64,000 bases of DNA from Sipunculus nudus (taxonomy: Eukaryota; Annelida; Sipuncula; Golfingiida; Sipunculidae). The stretch's first letter is position 1. Each line of letters begins with the position of its first letter. Of the stretch, positions 21,320-33,412 are shown in pieces. A model generated the notes under the pieces. The model did not search any database. It was not told where the DNA came from and saw only the letters and a list, made by a program, of their open reading frames with translations. The position numbers were made by a program, and so were the translations under genes. The stretch lies in NCBI GenBank assembly GCA_026874595.1, contig CM049308.1, positions 51,967,624 through 52,031,623 on the forward strand, given 5' to 3'.

Positions 21320-22638
21320 TTTTTTCCAGTTGTGAGACGCTTCAACATGTTTCACACACGTTTTGCTCACAGTCAAATCGAACGGGTGGGCTTTTTCGGC
21401 GTTTTAACGGACACTCGATGACGTGATGTCCGTCACAGCAGAATCGCCCGGTAAACGGGGTGGAGCAAGGACAGTGGAAAAACTCTGGAGGGATATGGAA
21501 GAAAAATCGAGAAGGATTGGTGAGTGGACGAAGTGGCAGCTTGGGCTCAACGCATATTTAAAGTTGAAGCAGTTGCAAACAGGCCGAAAGGTAAAATACT
21601 GCTGTTCCCTCAAAGCACCTCTATTATGTTATGTTTTGTGAAACGTCAGGTATTTTGAAGGGTATAGTGCAAGGAACAATATACTAATATGTACAGCTAG
21701 TGATCTGAAATGTTCCATGTTAAGTTTTGTACGCATGGTGCAGAATTAATGCCATAAAATGATGTATCTATGAATTAATGTCCATATTACATAACTTGAT
21801 TAATCTGGTCATGTTATTAATCAAGTTATCATTGCTATTTTATTTAATGGAGGTCATCAGTTTAATGTAAGCCAGTTCTTTGTAGGGTTAATTAAATAGA
21901 AAAATAGCCAATGGTATACGTGAAAAAGCTAACATGACGGGTCTGTTTTATCAAGTGACAATATAACAGGAAACATGTATGTAAAGGATATGGTTTTATT
22001 GGTGCTCTGTAACATTAGTTACTTCGGGTTATATAGAACTTCTTAAGGCATTCGATACTCATTGACGGAAAAGCGGGGGGGGGGGGGGGGGGGTCCTCTT
22101 CGAAGCTTATACAGTGAGAATACAAAATGTCCACTTTATTGTTGTTACCGTTTAAAGTTGCCGCTCGACAAGGTTTTCGAAAAAGAAGCTTGCGTTATTG
22201 ATAACATAGAGAACGAAAAGACCTTAAACAAATGGTTATTTGGGTAAAATGCAAGTATTAAACGGGCATGTTATTCAGCATCACTCATGTGCATAATGAA
22301 GATAACGAGATTTCATGTGCGGAAGAGCTAGAAAAGAGGAGAAAATCTGATAGGAAAAAAAATCCATTTTCCTTCCGAAAGAAACTAGTTCATTCGACCT
22401 TATAACAACATATTCATTCATGTGTTTTGTTTACTGTTATTTTCTTTAAGTGTCATTCTGACATATAATTAGTATTAAGACCGATCGAAAATCTCTGATT
22501 CTTGCACTTATATAAAAGTATATAAGGCGTTCTCCGACTTCAGGGGAGATGTACGTCTTTAGATTTTTGTTTTATATCATTCAGTTATTTGTCTAATCAG
22601 CTATCCGGTAAATCATACAGGTATGATGTGGAATGTTT
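21320..22638 (+). repeat. ~1.3-kb dispersed element, copy A (with conserved small exon and poly-G)
   Basis: This segment matches 60787-62147 in inverted orientation over almost its whole length. Inside is a frame at 21423-21589 reading VTAESPGKRGG... to SRRIGEWTKWQLGLNAYLKL and ending at a plausible donor, CGAAAG|GTAAAA. The part from EKSRRIGEW onward is conserved in the other copy with only a few substitutions, so this frame was probably once translated. A poly-G tract (22076-22093) lies in both copies at the same place. I do not recognise the protein. Confidence 0.7.
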
Positions 22639-24596
22639 TAGAAAAAGACCGCATGTTTCGAGGTCCGATCCTTTCAGCCTTGAGGTGTGAGTGGTATGTT
22701 GTTTTTTACACTAGTTGAGCTGCTTTTTTGCTTTATATAACATTTGTCGATCATAATAATGTTATACATAAATCATAGGGTTCAGAAATTAATTTGCAAG
22801 CCTCAGTTTAGCCTGGTTCTTGTGTTACAAGCTACAGTGGTTTGTCTTGGTCAAAAGATATATTATTCTGGTCAGTTGACTGCCATTTTGTAAATGAAAA
22901 CAGCAGGCATTTTGAAAAACAACAAAAATAATTGTGCCTTGATGTTGGTGAGAATACTTTAATAAATAATTCCATAAACTAGACACCTTCAGGTAATTTA
23001 TCTATACTTTCTGGAACTCTTACTGGCAGTATTTGATTCACATCGAATGCCATTTTGAAAAATAAGGGCTATTCTGTAAAATGGCGGCCATACAAATACA
23101 TGTATTTCTTTATTTTTTAATTGGTGTTCACGCCAAGTAATTTCATTTAGGTGTGATAAAAATATTGTGTAGAAAAATTGAGACATAGCCTGTGAAATAT
23201 GATAACATATGAAGAATACGCTGTCTGAGGCAACCATTTTGGAAAATGGCCGATACCTAGGTGGCCAGAGGTTGATATTTATTTATACAGATACGCATCA
23301 GATGCATGCCAAATTTCATGCTTATATCACCATTTGAACTATTTTCTGTTTTCCCCGCTCCACTACAATGGCATAGAATAAAAACACAGGCAAGTTATCA
23401 GTGCAGCCATGTTGTTTGTAGAGTATTCGAATTGGCGTTTGTTGCATCCTGCAAGTGTATGCCGCCCTGCCACCTGGTGCCCATGTGCAGACAAAGCAGC
23501 GTGTAACCAGAGTTTATTACATGCAATGGGTTACCACTGCGTGTGGAGCGTAGGCATTAGTATAGTTCCAGCTTTTACAGTATCATTCTAATTTAATTAC
23601 CTATGAAAAGCTGCACTTGAGAAGTCTGAAGTTCCAATGCCTGTTGTTATCGATTTCTTTTCTTTCGTGACATCTTCTTTTTTCCAACAAACCTCCTGAA
23701 TACAAACATGCAATGTTTATACAGCTGCAATATGGTATTCAATTTCGAAAGCCAACATTATTATTGACCTGAACTAGGGGTGTTAACTTAAAAAAGTTAG
23801 ACACGGCCACCCAACTTGAAAGACTGCACCATAAAATAGCAGTCACCCTACTGAAACCAGGACCATTGATCCACGTAGAAAGTCCAAAATCAAGAAAATT
23901 ATGCTTTTCAGTGGACTGGCAGTGACCAATAGGAACTGTTCAAGGACACTTAAACTTAAGGCTACAGAGGTTTTTAAATACTTAGCAGCCTGCCAGCAAA
24001 GAAATCTGGGGCAGGTGAAGTTTATTAACCGGTGCGAGGTACTGTACAAACTATGGATTCACTTCGGGCACTTGGAACTGGTGTCAACAAATATCGAGAG
24101 GCAGTTTTCATGCCCGCGTGCGGCGAACGCTTTCAGTAACACATAATTTGTGATTTTTTTTTTAGTATGATATCTTATGAAAAATAACAGCGACATCTAG
24201 TGACAGACGTGAAAAACAAAGCAAGGGCAAGTAAAACCCTGAAAAATCTAACAAAATCTCAGACAGATTGATTTAACCTAACTGTTTTTTATTTGAGAAA
24301 ACAAATATCCAGTTTGATTCCGAAGAAGCTTTACTTATAATTAATTAGACATTTATCAATAACCATACTTTTAAACAGACCTCAAAAAGTGATCCATCAA
24401 GACGTTATGGCGTTTTTTTTGTTTTTTTTTTGTGTCATTGACTTATATGACTATTGTCGGAGAAATTATCAGACGCTGCCAACTTGGCGCAATTGCGCTT
24501 CATCATATTTCTATCTGCCTATTTCAGTAATATCTGTTTCATGTAACAAGACATTGCCTTTGAGGTACGCACAAATATATGTAACGGAGCCCTAGT
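22639..24596. other. No gene recognised; dispersed-repeat-like DNA
   Basis: At 23000-23270 there is a palindrome-rich stretch with AAAATGGCGGCC and CCATTTTGGAAAATGGCC, typical of an old interspersed repeat. Frames at 23306-23591 and 23901-24146 show no domain. Poly-T runs are at 24154 and 24412. Confidence 0.4.
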
Positions 24597-24960
24597 CAGG
24601 GCAAAATGTCCCACGTACTATATATTTAAAGCGAGCCACTAACAAGAGAAAATTTGAAGAAGTACTCCAAGAAATACACAGCATCATTTCTTTTTGCAAA
24701 GATGTTCCCGGACAGCATCAAAGCAAAACAGTTTTCTTGCAAAGAAAAGCCAGCTACTTTTCAGTATTTGGCGTAGCAGAACATTCCAAGAAGTTGATTG
24801 GATCCAGTGTGAGAGGGCCAATAGTTCTTCTGTTTGACGAAAGAACAAAACCTTGGGAAGACGCTGTAGTGGTGAAATAGTATGCTTGTGACAGATTTAG
24901 CCATATCCTCGGAGTGTAAAGATTCAAAATATTGATCGACAAGCTGAGAATAAGATTGAT
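24597..24960 (+). pseudogene. Second fragment of the unnamed ORF family
   Basis: One frame gives FLFAKMFPDSIKAKQFSCKE (about 24689-24748). Another, after a one-base shift, gives FGVAEHSKKLI and VRGPIVLLFDE (about 24767-24840). The same order of motifs (FPDS-I, FG-A-xF-K-L, VLLFDE) identifies it with the fragment at 11795-12225. Both are on the plus strand, about 12.5 kb apart, and both are broken, so the family is repetitive here. The function is unknown. Confidence 0.5.
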
Positions 24961-25255
24961 TCAGCTCGCGCAGAATAATGTTCTTGCCTTAGGTTTTTAA
25001 ATTGTGCGCAGTTTCACAGGCTTATTGTATCATATCGTGCTCTAGCCAAAGGTCTCACAATCCAGAAGGTATTTACACTTATGGATATATACAAATGTGT
25101 ACTTGTAAAGCGCACTTGTGTTTAAAGGATTATTTAAATCATCAATGCTAATCCAGTTGGTTAGAGAATATTGGAGAACACACACAACATCATTGCTCTC
25201 CATTGGTTTTGTATTTTGCAACTGATATAGTTCTTTTTCCTTGATTTTCATGTAG

Positions 25256-26511
25256 AAATTAAAAAACCCTTACCCGAGACTCCAAGAATTTTGACTCCAG
25301 ATTATGAAACGATTGGCGACAGGACATAACAAGTGAGCCAGGGGTCATGACGCTCAGCTGAGTGGGAACACATTCACAGAAGGAATTTTATCATCTGAAA
25401 CCAAATTTTGTAAGTGGTATCCAAATTCAACTAAAGCATAGCTCCAAGGATATGGGTAACAGAGACCTTATTTCAGGTTTCCAAGGAAACTTCTAATGGA
25501 CCGTCCTGGATGTCAGGTCAGACGATTCAAGGTCCAATGGTTATGATTAAACAGACTTGTGCCCTGATTAACTACTGCTTCTTTAGAAGTCTCAACGATA
25601 GAGAAAAAAAGCGTAAATTTCGAAAAAATACTGATGCCGACACCAATCTGCAGCAACTGATGAAACCCAACATGATCAATATGAAAATTATTTTAAATAA
25701 TTGATTTAAATTTTAAACATTAATTATTCTAGGGCGTACTTTGAGCCCCATAGCTTAGAAGATATGGGTAACAACGACCTAATTTCAGGTTCCAAGGAGA
25801 TTTTCAGGGAACTCCCTGGATGTTAAGTGAGAAGATTCTTGTTCCAGTGGTTACGATTTCTACCCTGTTAACTGACTACCGTATTTTTGAAGTTCTCTAA
25901 AAAAATATAAAATATGCGTAAAAATTAGAAAAAATATCAAGATGGCGTCACCAGTCTGCAGAAACATTTCATGATCAATATGCATGCAAAGAATCATGAT
26001 GATCAACGCATTAGTTGTTCAGATAGTGAAGCTTTTATATCAAATTTGTAATTATTCTGGGGGTTACTTCTAAGCTCTATAGCTTTGAGGATATGGGTAA
26101 TAAAGACTTTATTTCGTGTTTCCAACGAGATTTTAATGGACCTCCCTGGACGTAATTTTAGAAGATTCTAGGTCCAGCGGTTACGATTTGTACCTGGTTA
26201 ACTGACCGACGAACGCCGGACAAAGTGTGATCCCTGTAGCTCAGATGACTTTCAGTCAGCTGAGCTAAAATAAGCAAAGCGAAAAACTCGAACTTCAACT
26301 ACGGGAATATCTGGGTACAGGCATGTGTATTCCCAGTCAAGTAAATGATACTACTTTTCAGCTGTACTTTAACAACCAGAGCACTGAAATTTACAAGGAT
26401 TACGGGAGTCGGCTTGTACATTTCAGTGTCACAGCTGGTTCTGTCAGGTACGTGTTTGCCAGCAAAACTTCATTTAAACACTCCCAGCTCATGTGGACAT
26501 TGCTAGACTAA
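25256..26511 (+). pseudogene. Putative terminal exon split by a Helentron-like element
   Basis: A strong 3' splice site (TTTTCCTTGATTTTCATGTAG) ends at 25255. The downstream frame reads EIKKPLPETPRILTPDYETI to 25326, where the Helentron-like insertion begins. Beyond the insertion, from 26272, an open frame in the same phase runs KQSEKLELQLREYLGTGMC and on to a stop at 26509-26511 after about 80 codons. The matching phase across the insertion and the sharp acceptor suggest one old exon. I do not recognise the protein; it could be a host gene relic or another transposon gene. Confidence 0.45.
25329..26270 (+). mobile_element. Helentron-like (pearl/HINE-type) element, second copy
   Basis: It has the same left end (ACAAGTGAGCCAGGGGTCAT), left subterminal repeat GCTCAGCTGA at 25352-25361, and the right hairpin at 26238-26266 ending CTGAGCTAAAA. 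The core holds about two to three diverged ~315-bp units; the palindrome has decayed to GATGGCGTCACC near 25942. The tetranucleotide array is reduced to a short GAC-rich stretch near 26203-26220. This shows that the 3.3-kb element in the LINE is a member of a family with variable core copy number. Confidence 0.8.
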
Positions 26512-26719
26512 ACATAAAAATTACTCTCATTGAGATGCGAGGCAAATTATTTTTTTCCTCAAAACTTTTCTAAAGATTCAAGAGCTTTTACCCTTTTCAT
26601 AGGTTTTAAAGATTTTATCACCCTTCGAAATATGTCGATCTCCCTGCAACCCTTTGCAGCCAACATGATACAATGGACCCAGGTAGAAAGACATGCTTCT
26701 AATGTGGGCAAATAAAAAC

Positions 26720-26856
26720 TGGTCATATATAAACATGAGGAAGCTTATAACTATATGTCAGGAGTAAGGAGGAATGCTAATGAGAATAATACCAGTTCAG
26801 AACCAGACAATGACGAGGACCAAGTCGACGACCATAGTGATCAAGCAGACTTTTAA
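26720..26856 (+). other. Acidic coding-like tail
   Basis: A Met-less frame reads KHEEAYNYMSGVRRNANENN, then an acidic stretch (SEPDNDEDQVDD) and a TAA near 26856. An upstream stop at 26713 closes it off. It could be a decayed exon following the one at 25256-26511. Weak. Confidence 0.25.
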
Positions 26857-27387
26857 CAAGAGAGACATGGTGCCCATGACCAGGTCCATGATTATGAAGT
26901 AATGGTAGTTGATTTTATTTGTGCTATATTAATCATATTATTGTCAACTATGGTGTAAACATATATTTTATTGATAAAATTAAAGTACACTTGCACAGTT
27001 CTCAACATGCGGAAGCTTTGGCCAGCGAGTGTGCTGCTCAAAAAACGTTGCATGTAGGTACGTAGGCTACCCCTCCGGTGCCTCAGTTACATACAGTACA
27101 GGTGTACTTATAGAACCTCGGACATTCGCACTAATGTCTTAACAAGTTATGACTTCTGGATTACAAGCAGTTATTTAGCATAGAATGTATCCAGTTGCAT
27201 GTTTTCTAGATATTTTTAGTAAACAAAATTGACTTATTTGTGAAAAAAACTTGTATTTCTTCATGACAGCTTGACTGGAATGTTGCGAATGTGAGAGGGA
27301 CAACGACATAATTGTAAATTTATGATGTATTAATTTATTACAACAAAACAATAATATTTGACATTCTTGGGCAGGCCGTGGCATTAG
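26857..27387. other. No gene recognised
   Basis: AT-rich sequence with only a 69-codon minus frame and no domain. Confidence 0.4.
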
Positions 27388-27937
27388 TACCTGTAGACCA
27401 GAACTGGACTCTTCGGGGCCTAGTTATAATCTGATGTCTATGTTGCCCCGTCACAGTCCAGCACCAACATGCCACTTCCAGGGAGTCCAGTGGAGTTTCC
27501 CACCGGAAGGCTGTAGCTACTGTGACTCAGAATTCTAACTCAGTCTTATCAAATAAGTTGTTATTTACCCCTCTGTGTCAAATCCACTCCTTCCCAGTAC
27601 TGATAAATGCATATATTTTCACAATTTCCTAATATATTTTCCAAACGCAAATGACTACCGGATACGACATGGGTTTACAGGATATATCAGCTCATGGGGA
27701 TAATAAAGGAAAAAAAATAGATATATCAGTATTGGGAGGATGTGGATTCGATGCTGAGAGGTAAATAACAACTCTGTTGATAAGAGTGAGTCGGTATTTC
27801 GACACGTGCTGGACTGTCATAAAAGTTTAAGCCTTCCAGTGGGATTCTCCACTGGACTCCCGGTAAGTGGCATTTAGGTGCTGGACTGTGATTGGGCAAA
27901 TAGGCCCCAAACAGTCCAGTTCTGGACTAAAGTACCT
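27388..27937. mobile_element. Fold-back (long-inverted-repeat) element
   Basis: The left arm starts GTACCTGTAGACCAGAACTG and the right arm, reversed, starts GGTACTTTAGTCCAGAACTG. The arms stay alignable for about 200 bases through CACAGTCCAGCACC, TGCCACTT, GGAGTCCAGTGGAG and GTTGTTATTTACC. The unpaired centre is about 120 bases. There is no ORF, so it is non-autonomous. The superfamily is not clear; I do not see a convincing target duplication. Confidence 0.8.
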
Positions 27938-28210
27938 GGACCCCATTGTGGATCTGCAGTTAAGATTAATTTCTCTTTTTGATGGAGCAAATACATTTGA
28001 CTGCACAGCACTTGACTTGGTCTAACACAGTGTTGGGTGCCTGTCACAATGAGCAGACACGATTGCTTCAGCCCAGCTTCCTGCATGTGGTACATCCTCA
28101 CTGCATACTTCATGGCCCGTCCAGATGATAAATAGTATACATGTGAATGCACCTCCCATGCTGAAACCGCCTGGTGTGTACCAGTGGTCTATAGTTATAA
28201 ATATATAAAT
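27938..28210 (-). other. Coding-like minus-strand segment ending at a donor-like site
   Basis: The minus-strand frame (to about 27940) reads MHSHVYYLSSGRAMKYAVRM and goes on to LILTADPQWGPG, ending at GGTCCAG|GTACTT, a good 5' splice match. The GTAC belongs to the terminus of the fold-back element, so the apparent donor may be accidental or created by the insertion. No domain recognised. Confidence 0.3.
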
Positions 28211-29103
28211 CACATGCCATAAGAATTATCTTATGGTGTCATTTAACAACAAATGTTAATTAAGATGTTTTTATTTGTACCAATGAGGGGCTTGGTTTAG
28301 CAGACTTGGGATTTAAAGAGATCGTGAAAAGTTACAAGCTTAACAAGCCATACTTTTGCTCAAAGAAGTATGAAGTGGAAAAAATCCGTTACCATTTTTA
28401 AAAAGTGCGTGTTTTTAATGACGGATTGGGAATGCCGTTATGTTGTCTGATAAGTCCCGGTTCAAAATGAATTTTCATTTTACCCTCATTCTCATTGTCA
28501 ATGTTTGAAATGTCCCTGTCTAATCACATGTAATATGCAGCTGAAGTGCTACGTATTTTTCAAACCCAATCACCTGTTATTTCCAATTATCCATTTTTAC
28601 CATGGCCGTGTTTCACGACGGTCCCATGACAAGCACCCAACGAACCCCACTCGGTCTTACAACAAAATTGATTGATTTACTTATTTTTAAAACAGCATGC
28701 AAGCTGAAGTATAGTATTTCTTTCTTTAAAATGGAAGATATAATGATATTCACCACTGACTGGTTACATTTTTTTAACTTTTCTTGAAATTATACAATAC
28801 CCAGATGCGGACGGCCAGACAGACGAAAATCGCAACGACGATCAACTCAATATTTACTTAATAGTCCATTTTTCAGCAACCGGCCTGTGGGAGTCGGGGG
28901 GGGGGGGGGGGGGGGCACATTGTAAATTGTTATGGGATTTAGTTATGATTAAATTTAGTATATATTACACACAGACATAATATAGTATACTCTGAAAAAT
29001 ATATTCACAAGGCTCAAATTCTTGATATTTTTAGCCACGGTTTGCAGCCTGACACACACCAGTTAAATGAACAAATGTTAAATGTTTTTACTTTTTTCAA
29101 CAG
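28211..29103. other. No gene recognised; poly-G tract at 28896-28915
   Basis: AT-rich with a 20-base G run. A 61-codon plus frame at 28602 has no domain. Confidence 0.5.
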
Positions 29104-29266
29104 AATGGCGGTCAGAGCATGTACGGAGTCAGTTACCATGACTTTAGCCATTTCGAATGCCAACAGTCAAATCATCATTGCCCACATGAGGACCATATTG
29201 GCATTTGCAAAGGATGCTTTGCCTATCACCAAGCTTTCCAGTTTTCTAGATCTGCAGATGATGAAT
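29104..29266 (+). CDS. Putative internal exon encoding a Cys/His-rich (zinc-binding-like) segment
   Basis: It is bounded by a good acceptor (ACTTTTTTCAACAG ending at 29103) and a good donor (GAAT|GTAAGT at 29267). In the frame starting at 29104 the 163-nt exon is fully open and reads NGGQSMYGVSYHDFSHFECQ, then a segment with C, HHC, H, H and CKGC, then FAYHQAF. The spacing C-x6-C-x2-H...C-x2-C resembles a zinc-binding fold but matches no domain I can name. The alternative frame (starting MAVRACTES) is longer, but its composition is less convincing. No neighbouring exon could be linked. Confidence 0.4.
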
Positions 29267-29270
29267 GTAA

Positions 29271-30660
29271 GTAAAAAAATAGTTATATTTACTCATCTTT
29301 ACATTACAACACATATATATATATAAGGTTTTTTGATTTAACTTGGCACCCTTTACTAAATTATTACTTTCCTTACAACATTCTACTGTTATTTTGCCTC
29401 TGTTGATTTATTAGTATATTTATACAGCATAACTGAATCTGCTTGGATTTCTAAATTGCAACACAATGTAGCATTGGCTGATGTGGGATACTAATTTAAT
29501 ATGGTGACCCATTCGTATACAAGTAAATCACTCTAGTTTTTTCCCCCTGAAAATTGAAATCAAAATCTCTTGTAATGTATGATAACCTGTTTTTGCTTAC
29601 ATTCACAGTTTTTGCAAAGTAAGAGACTTCTATGAAGCTGCTATTGAGAAAATGGTGAAGTGCTTCCCATTTTTTCTATAATATTTTTTTCTTCTTATTT
29701 TACTAGCTCCTGTTGCATTTGTTTTTATTCCTTGTAAGTATCCAAACACTTTACTACTGGTGTCGGAAGTGCGTTATTCCCTTCTGGCATTGCAAACAAA
29801 GCATTATCAAATGTTTTTGATTTTCCAGAATAACCTTCCCTCTTTCATGATTTGGCAAGACGGCTTCTCTCTGTATTAAGCTCTTCCAGGGCTTTTATAT
29901 ACGATTTCTGAACAATGCGAACAGAAGCAGAAGTATTGTTTTCAGACAAGTTTGCTGTTTCACGTTTGCCATTTACTTCCATATGCTGTAAAAACAATTT
30001 GACTTGTAAAATATTTGGAAAAGTCACTTGTAGAACTGGAGGCCACATTACTTGTTTTCCTGTAGACTTGATTTCTCTCGCAGTTTCTCATTTTCTTCCT
30101 CCAATACATCTTTTCTGGTCTGCAGACGCCCCCCCCCCCCCCAAAAAAGAACCATAACCATGAGCACTACATGTGCTTATAGTTAATTCCTTAGAATTTA
30201 AACTCCCCGTGTAGTGTTAGCATCAGAATTAGAATATCCTTTCCCATTCCTATCATTTATATGTAGTCTTCACATATACAGAGACTCGAAAAATACCAGG
30301 ATATTTCAAGGACGTTTCCATGACACACCCAGAATTTCCATTGCTTTCCATAACTTTTCAACCCTGGAAAATGAAATTGCCATTTTCTTTATCACAGCCT
30401 AGTGCCGCAGCTATTCACTTTCATAAAGGGTTGTCTTTGTTTTAGAGCTTCCCTGTTTCCCAGCCATGGAGTTGGTGAACCATGATACGTTTTCCTCTTG
30501 GCTTGCATATTCCATGCTAGACAAAATCGTTGGAGGTATACATGTGGTCGCAGACTATCGTATACTAGTTTATCTGTATCAAGTGAAACAAATGTGTTCA
30601 TCAGGACTAAATTAAACTAAAACTGAAGTAAAAATATTACTAAATTTTGTTAATATACCT
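29271..30660. other. No gene recognised; poly-C at 30127-30143
   Basis: A minus frame (30048-29845) is protein-like (VQKSYIKALEELNTERSRLA) but short and unassigned. A 17-base C run lies at 30127-30143. Confidence 0.4.
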
Positions 30661-33099
30661 GGATTTAATATTGTAAATTGCATTTGGGATTTTTTTTAAC
30701 ACTCCCCACCAGTCTAAATATGAACATACAATGGAGCATTTTTCATGTAGTTTACAAGTAAGGCCAGACTTTTTCAATTTTTTGGTTTACGAACATTTTG
30801 GAAAAGAGTCATAGGTAGGAGGTAGGGAAAAAAACTTTCGGCTTACACCTGCATGTATATGGGTGCTCGCAATGCTGTATCATTCAAACAGGTTACAACA
30901 TTTCATTCTTAAAATGGCACAAAAACTAACAAATACTTCTCTACCATGCAGAATAATGTTCCATATCATTACCAGTGTTTACTAAACATATAAATACCTG
31001 CATCTAATATATATGAACCTTGTCCATCGTTAGCTTTATCAATACTGCTATCTGTGAAATACCTTTGGTTGTATCAAATAAAAGAATACCCAGACAAAAA
31101 TGGCAAGCTGGTTTACATATTCCAATGATAAATTATGGTAATATTAAATTAAAAATGGAGTAACACATTGGTATTGCAGTCTAAGAAACACATAAAAAAT
31201 AAGCATAAATTATCATGATATATCAATATCTATTGCTTCAGAGTATTACTCAATTGTATATATATTACTAAAGTGTTATCGCAATACCTCCAATTTGAAC
31301 CATTCAGTATGATCTTTATAAAAACAAACAAAAAATAATAAAAATATACATGGTGGAATGCTGGCATATTTTGCATCCAGAATATGAACCAGGTCTATAT
31401 TTCTAAATCTTATCTTAGAACAGTTTAGAACACACTAAGATCCATGAAAATATGTCCATTTTTACCCTGCTATAATGTGGCAGAAATACTGTGCTTTAAC
31501 TGAGATTTTTAGAATTTTTAGTCACAAGGGATTTCCCAGTGTGTGGTGTCACTGCCGAGATGACAGTGCTCATTAGTTTTTCAACTTTTTGAACAAGTCA
31601 CACAACCTCATGTTTTTAGTGGAAAAATATATAGAAAAATATTATTCCTCAAGGAATTAGGCTCATTTTATGTAAAATATATTTTAATACTTTTTTTCAT
31701 AACCAAATATGTTATATGATAATATGAGATTTGGAATAGGTTTGCTTGACCTGAATTTACGGAGTCGAAGGTTCGCATCGAGCTCCACGTTCAACAGTCG
31801 CATCACCGCGCACTTTGTTATCTCTCGGCCTATTTTTCGGCATTCTGTCTTGATATTTATGCAAACCCAGGTATTCTTATCCTTATCGTTTAAGGTATTA
31901 AAATGATGCAGTCGAAGGTCCCAGGCGTCTTGAAAACAGCGTTTCAGTCGTGCCATGGGTAGCACTTCTAAATGACGGATAAGTAGCGACGCAGAAGATT
32001 TATCGGAGAGTTTCCACAGTAAATTACGATTTTTATCAATTGCATGTTACGCTTTACATCTATTCTTTTTTATAAACTTTTATAAACTTTCGACAGATCA
32101 TTATTTGATTTTGCAGTTTCTATTATGTTATCTATTTTGTAAATATTATTAAATTGAAAGATTCATAATAAACCTCTGAAAAGAAAATATCCGTGAATTC
32201 TCCATTTCTTCGTACCTTTTAGACACTCCAACCATTTGCCTTTATGGCCGAAGAATACGCTATCGTGATTGGCTTAAAAACTCCATTTGCAAACAGGAAA
32301 GCTAACTGATCAGCCAATTAAAAGAGTTCATACACTTTCGCTGATTACAGATTCATAATCAACAAGGCTTTTTATGCAATGACAACAGTTACGGACTCAG
32401 CGGCGCAATATTTTTTTTATTGTATACTGATCTCCTGTCAGAAACCTTGTAATTATATATAAAACAAATTCATTTTTTTTACATATATGCATATTTAAAA
32501 AAAATAATTTTTAGTTCATATATCACTCCTTTCATTTAAACATGCAGCTACATTGAAGCCAGTGTTACAAGTAAATACACACTTACAAAGAGTGAAGAAT
32601 CTGTCTAAACTGAATAGTACTTAAAATCCATTATGACAGGTATTGAAGTTAAATTGAAAGAATTTAAAGGAGTGCTTTTTCTTCAAATAATTTTGTATGT
32701 ATTAACAAGAGTATATAATAACGGCATACACAACAATCAGACACTGCCTAAAGCACAGTGATAATATTTAGCAATAAATAAGATTATCTGACAACACAGA
32801 AACATTAAAATGCATTGAGCTTGGATGTAGTTATATTAAAATAGTAATGTTTTTGTCATATAAACACTTGTATTTATGTAAGATTTAATTTAATTATCCT
32901 TGGGTGAAAATTATATTAATAATAAAACAAGAACACTCAAAAGTCAAAGTTTTCAAAACTTTGACTTTTGAAACAATCTTGTGTTGCTTTGCAAAAGATA
33001 AAATAAGAGAGGTACTGAATCAAGTCAACAGGCATAGACAGTGAAAACAAAGTGAGAAAGCGATGTCTCTGCATGTTTTAAGAAGGGCTCTCGAATGCA
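30661..33099. other. AT-rich intergenic DNA with a CpG-richer 93-codon minus frame
   Basis: 31965-31684 on the minus strand is open (MLPMARLKRCFQDAWDLRLH...) and CpG-richer than its surroundings; no domain recognised. 32937-32971 is a near-perfect 35-base palindrome. Elsewhere I see only AT-rich DNA. Confidence 0.4.
32937..32971. other. 35-base palindrome
   Basis: 17-base arms (TCAAAAGTCAAAGTTTT and its complement) flank a single C at 32954. It lies about 130 bases outside the Harbinger element, so it is not part of that element's terminal repeats. Confidence 0.9.
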
Positions 33100-33108
33100 T
33101 AAAGCTGC

Positions 33109-33298
33109 GTGTCCACTTATGCGGCACGGATACGGATGGGGATGCGGACGCGTTTTTAATCGCGCATATGGAATAATGGAGTGTGTCCACTTATGCGGTG
33201 CGGAGTGCGTGCGACGTGCGGAAACGTATACGTTTTTTGAAAACCGGACAATGTAGCCACGGGTACGGAAACGTATGCGGAAACGCACAAGTGGACAC
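33109..33298. promoter_or_regulatory. Subterminal GTGTCCACTT repeats (probable transposase sites)
   Basis: There are three copies in the left end (33109-33118, 33183-33192, inverted 33289-33298) and one in the right terminal repeat (36894-36903). Clustered subterminal repeats are typical binding sites for Harbinger proteins; the binding itself is an inference. The CpG-rich GCGG/ACGG context is shared by both ends. Confidence 0.6.
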
Positions 33299-33412
33299 AG
33301 AACTTGTCGTACGGAAATTTCCACTGATGACATCAGCTCACTTTTCATACCAGGTGATGCGATCATTTCATGGTAAATCACGTGTAGTCACCGTGCATCA
33401 GAGTGCATTAAA

